Source of the DNA: Pyrobaculum neutrophilum V24Sta
Lineage (GTDB): Archaea; Thermoproteota; Thermoprotei; Thermoproteales; Thermoproteaceae
Assembly (NCBI RefSeq): GCF_000019805.1
Contig: NC_010525.1
Coordinates: 1,116,001 to 1,180,000, forward strand
Length of the DNA: 64,000 nucleotides
Direction of reading: 5' to 3'
Made by a program: the position numbers and the translations under genes. The notes beneath the pieces are model-generated. The model had not been told where the DNA came from. It ran no database searches and saw nothing but the letters and a program-made list of their open reading frames with translations. This document shows positions 62,120 through 64,000 of this stretch, in pieces (within the stretch, counting starts at the first letter, position 1; each line of letters opens with the position of its first letter).

Positions 62120-62976
62120 AGCAAGCCGTTGCGCTGACCTCCGAGGCTCTCCGGAGCGCAACGCCTATTCTGCTGGCTACGCTTGGGGCAATCGTGGGGC
62201 AGAGGGCCGGGGTGTTGAACCTAGCCCTGGAGGGGGTGGTCTATCTGTCGGCCGCGGTGGCGGCCGTGGTTGGCCCTCCCTGGGGCATCCCCGCCGCCGT
62301 CGTTGTGGGGACGTTGTACAACCTGCTGTACTACTTCCTATCTAACGACCTTGCCATGAACCAGATACTTACGGGATTCGCCTTCACGATGGTTGGATAC
62401 GGCGTGGGGTCTCAGATCGCTAAAGATGTAGTTGGGAAACCGGTGGAGACCTACGTGGTGCACGGCACAGAGGCCTACCTAGCCGCCGCGCTCGTCGCCG
62501 CCGCCGTGTACTTTCTGCTCAAGAGCAGGCTAGGCCTCGCGATTAAGGCCTCGGGCGATGACCCCGCCTCGCTGGACTTAATCGGGGTCGACGTCTACAG
62601 AGTGAGGAAGATAGCTGGGGCCGTAGAGGGGTTGCTGGCGTCTGTGGCGGGGGTCTACCTAGTGTATGTATACTACGGTAGCTGGAGCGAGCAGCTGGTG
62701 GTGGGCTGGGGGTCCCTTGCCGTTATCACGGCCATGATCTCCCTGTGGTCGCCTCTGATCGCGGTGGGGGCCTCCATCGTGCCCTCCGTTTTTATGTCGC
62801 TTTCATACGTGCTACAGAGGTACCTCGCCGTGTCGCCGTATCTGCTTAACGTAACGCCCTACGCGGTGACCATCGCGGTGCTCGCTATTGTACAAACCGT
62901 CGCAGGTAGGACGAGGCTTAAGGCCGGCGTGCCGAGGTGGCTAGCGAGGCCGTACATAAGGGAGGAGAGGGCCTAG
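62110..62976 (+). CDS. Nucleoside/sugar ABC transporter permease (second)
   Basis: 288 residues, similar membrane layout. TPILLATLGAIVGQRAGVLNLALEGVVYLSAAVA has the N-L-A-L-E-G loop of YufQ-type permeases; LAMNQILTGFAFTMVGYG and LGLAIKASGDDPASLDLIGVDVYRVRKIA are also diagnostic. It pairs with the preceding permease to form the channel and is the last gene of the four-gene operon. Its start overlaps by 10 nt the previous gene. Confidence 0.9.
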   Translation: MAVEQAVALTSEALRSATPILLATLGAIVGQRAGVLNLALEGVVYLSAAVAAVVGPPWGIPAAVVVGTLYNLLYYFLSNDLAMNQILTGFAFTMVGYGVGSQIAKDVVGKPVETYVVHGTEAYLAAALVAAAVYFLLKSRLGLAIKASGDDPASLDLIGVDVYRVRKIAGAVEGLLASVAGVYLVYVYYGSWSEQLVVGWGSLAVITAMISLWSPLIAVGASIVPSVFMSLSYVLQRYLAVSPYLLNVTPYAVTIAVLAIVQTVAGRTRLKAGVPRWLARPYIREERA

Positions 62977-63020
62977 CGCTTCCGCGGAAAACTTTTTAAC
63001 CTGTGACAACCTGTCGTTAA

Positions 63021-63129
63021 GCCCCGGTAGCTCAGCCCGGTCGGAGCGCCCTGGGGCTCAGCCCCGCGCAGGCCTCGTAGCCGCTGGCGAGACAGCGGGA
63101 GGTCCCGGGTTCGAATCCCGGCCGGGGCT
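63021..63129 (+). tRNA. tRNA-Thr(CGT) with two introns
   Basis: Acceptor GCCCCGG/CCGGGGC, U73, no CCA encoded. Removing 63052-63071 (20 nt, begins TGGGGC) at 29/30 and 63080-63093 (14 nt) at 37/38 gives stem CCCGC/GCGGG with loop CTCGTAA, variable AGGTC and T arm CCGGG-TTCGAAT-CCCGG. The anticodon is at 63076-63078. Both introns match tRNA-Thr(TGT) at 9814 except for one base each. The mature length is 75 nt. The next gene's stop (63130) abuts its last base on the other strand. Confidence 0.87.
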
Positions 63130-63480
63130 TTAGAACAGCAACGCCCGGATTATCCTCCTGGCCTTAGCCCTCTTTATCTGCAACACGTAGAGGACTAGGG
63201 CTGAGGTAAACGCCAGGTTTATCGCCCAGGAGGCGAGCCTCAGTAGCCATAGGAGGTGGGTTAGGTGGAGCGGGGGGTTTAGAGAGCTGTAGAGGATCTG
63301 CGAAGCGGTTTCATACAGCAGAGGCCCGGCGACGGGCACCACGGAGAGGACGAGAGACGTTGAGAGCATGAAGCCCACGATGCCGTTCCACAGCAACGAG
63401 CGCGGCTCCTGGGTGGCGCCTAAGGTCAGCGCCAGGATGTAGGCGGTGGTCAACACGGCTAGGGCTAGGTAGAGCTTCAT
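63130..63480 (-). CDS. Small membrane protein, 116 aa, unknown
   Basis: 116 residues with three hydrophobic segments (about 3-22, 32-57, 83-103) and a basic end (KRAKARRIIRALLF). I recognise no family. Its ATG (63480-63478) overlaps the stop of the 33-residue upstream frame by 4 nt (ATGA), so translation may be coupled. Its stop touches the 3' end of the tRNA-Thr gene on the other strand. Confidence 0.6.
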   Translation of the reverse strand: MKLYLALAVLTTAYILALTLGATQEPRSLLWNGIVGFMLSTSLVLSVVPVAGPLLYETASQILYSSLNPPLHLTHLLWLLRLASWAINLAFTSALVLYVLQIKRAKARRIIRALLF

Positions 63481-63578
63481 GTCTCCTCAAGCCTTTCGAT
63501 GAGCCACTGAATTATGTGGCCATGCGGCGTCCCCGGCCTCCTGGGGAGTTGCTCGAGGCACCTCTTGAGGGCCTCCAT
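63477..63578 (-). CDS. Tiny protein, 33 aa, leading a two-gene unit
   Basis: An ATG frame of 33 codons (MEALKRCLEQLPRRPGTPHGHIIQWLIERLEET). A strong AT-rich promoter (CATATAAATAAATT, about 63592-63605, minus strand) is about 22-24 nt upstream. Its TGA overlaps the ATG of the following membrane protein gene by 4 nt. An amphipathic helical start and end are visible. It could be a real small protein or a translated leader for the membrane protein. The same AT-rich block lies upstream of polB on the plus strand. Confidence 0.5.
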   Translation of the reverse strand: MEALKRCLEQLPRRPGTPHGHIIQWLIERLEET

Positions 63579-63619
63579 GGAGGGCGTTTGTAATTTATTT
63601 ATATGAGTTTTGTGGTTCT

Positions 63620-64000
63620 GTGGAACTTAAGATCTGGCCTCTAGATGTGACGTACGCGGTGGTCGGCGGGTACCCCGAGGTGAGGGTCTTCGGGTTGACG
63701 GAGGGGGGAGGACGGGTGGTGTTGGTGGATAGGTCCTTCAAGCCCTACTTCTACGTCGATTGCCCAACCTGCGAGGTAGGCGTTGTGAAAAGCTCGCTGT
63801 CGCGGGTGGCCCCCGTGGATGAGGTATCTGCGGCTGAGAGGAGGTTTCTAGGCCGGCCGAGGAGGTTCCTGATGGTGGTTGCACGTGTGCCCGAGGACGT
63901 GAGGAGGCTGAGGGAGGCGGCGGCGCAGATACCCGGCGTGGCCGGCGTATACGAGGCCGACATCCGTTTCTACATGCGCTATATGATTGACGTGGGGCTT
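63620..64000 (+). CDS. polB: B-family DNA polymerase (3' truncated)
   Basis: The frame is open from GTG 63620 to the window end (127 codons seen). The start ELKIWPLDVTYAVVGGYPEVRVFGL, VVLVDRSFKPYFYVDCP and the later GVAGVYEADIRFYMRYMIDVGL are the N-terminal domain of crenarchaeal PolB1-type replicative polymerases, up to the region before the 3'-5' exonuclease motif I. It is a template-dependent DNA polymerase with proofreading. The rest of the gene is outside the window. The start is near a shared AT-rich promoter at about 63592-63605. Confidence 0.88.
   Translation, partial: MELKIWPLDVTYAVVGGYPEVRVFGLTEGGGRVVLVDRSFKPYFYVDCPTCEVGVVKSSLSRVAPVDEVSAAERRFLGRPRRFLMVVARVPEDVRRLREAAAQIPGVAGVYEADIRFYMRYMIDVGL

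Noticed and set aside
1-64000. CRISPR array, insertion sequence or prophage
   Set aside because: I found no regularly spaced direct repeats, transposase-like protein, integrase or phage structural gene anywhere in the window.

Overview
The window looks like part of a hyperthermophilic crenarchaeal chromosome of the order Thermoproteales, most likely Pyrobaculum or a close relative. The support is: archaeal ribosomal proteins (eL19, eL32, SecY next to uL15), archaeal riboflavin synthase, NikR, a B-family DNA polymerase, a full archaeal SRP RNA, tRNA genes with short introns at non-canonical positions, and TATA boxes centred about 23-26 nt upstream of start codons with little or no 5' leader. 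DNA is GC-rich, genes are tightly packed, 4-nt ATGA overlaps are common and GTG/TTG starts are frequent. No CRISPR array, insertion sequence or prophage was seen.

Layout. 0-3.7 kb: the end of a branched-chain amino-acid-type ABC ATPase, a MoaD/SAMP-like protein, SfsA, an MBL hydrolase, small proteins, Dph6 and tRNA-Cys, whose first bases supply the dph6 stop codon. 3.7-7.5 kb: a five-gene minus-strand operon with a large P-loop NTPase, a coiled-coil protein, a polyproline-linker protein, a ParA/MinD ATPase and a small helical protein. I cannot match it to a described system, and it is my main candidate for something new. 7.5-9.9 kb: a Rossmann-like protein, a Ras-like GTPase, a double-hotdog thioesterase and tRNA-Thr(UGU). 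10-12.4 kb: ribosomal proteins S14, S8, L32e, L19e and L18, a broken spc-type cluster whose uL15-SecY end lies 33 kb away. 12.4-25.8 kb: metabolism (amino-acid binding protein, FAD oxidase, peroxiredoxin, LysE exporter, nitrilase, QueC, a PRTase regulator, acyl-CoA dehydrogenase, flavin reductase, TusA, SufT, DegT aminotransferase, TatD) and tRNAs Asp, Met and Leu. 26-29 kb: two divergent KaiC-like ATPases with a C/D box sRNA between them. 29-33 kb: D-lactate-type dehydrogenase, tRNA-Arg, SRP RNA, M24 peptidase, JAMM protease, NikR and riboflavin synthase. 33-42.7 kb: PhoU-type regulator, HAD, ferredoxin-like protein, MGMT, a second MoaD-like protein, dCTP deaminase, PPP phosphatase, TatD, an AT-rich ParA/ArsA-like gene and a polar amino-acid ABC transporter. 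42.7-47.8 kb: GDH, ROK kinase, uL15, SecY and a SPOUT methyltransferase. 47.8-55.6 kb: a glycogen cluster (nucleotidyltransferase, glycogen synthase, GH57, AOR-family enzyme, short alpha-glucan phosphorylase). 55.6-64 kb: ThiI-rhodanese, an MBL nuclease-like protein, a Tat-exported nucleoside/sugar ABC system, tRNA-Thr(CGU) and the start of PolB.

RNA content is rich. There are seven tRNAs, four of them with introns; five of the six introns sit at positions 26/27, 29/30, 30/31 or 37/38, and four of them are 20 nt long and begin UGG. I also see the SRP RNA, five C/D box sRNA candidates (one directly behind tRNA-Met, two with their own TATA box), and four gene-free GC-rich structured stretches. 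One of these has RNase P-like elements, but I could not identify it.

Working together: glycogen synthase, GH57 and phosphorylase would store and mobilise glucan, feeding the ROK kinase, and the AOR enzyme may oxidise aldehydes or glyceraldehyde-3-phosphate. The binding protein at 12.4 kb and the permease/ATPase at 40.5-42 kb probably form one amino-acid importer. MoaD-like proteins and a JAMM protease may belong to an archaeal ubiquitin-like conjugation or sulfur-carrier pathway.
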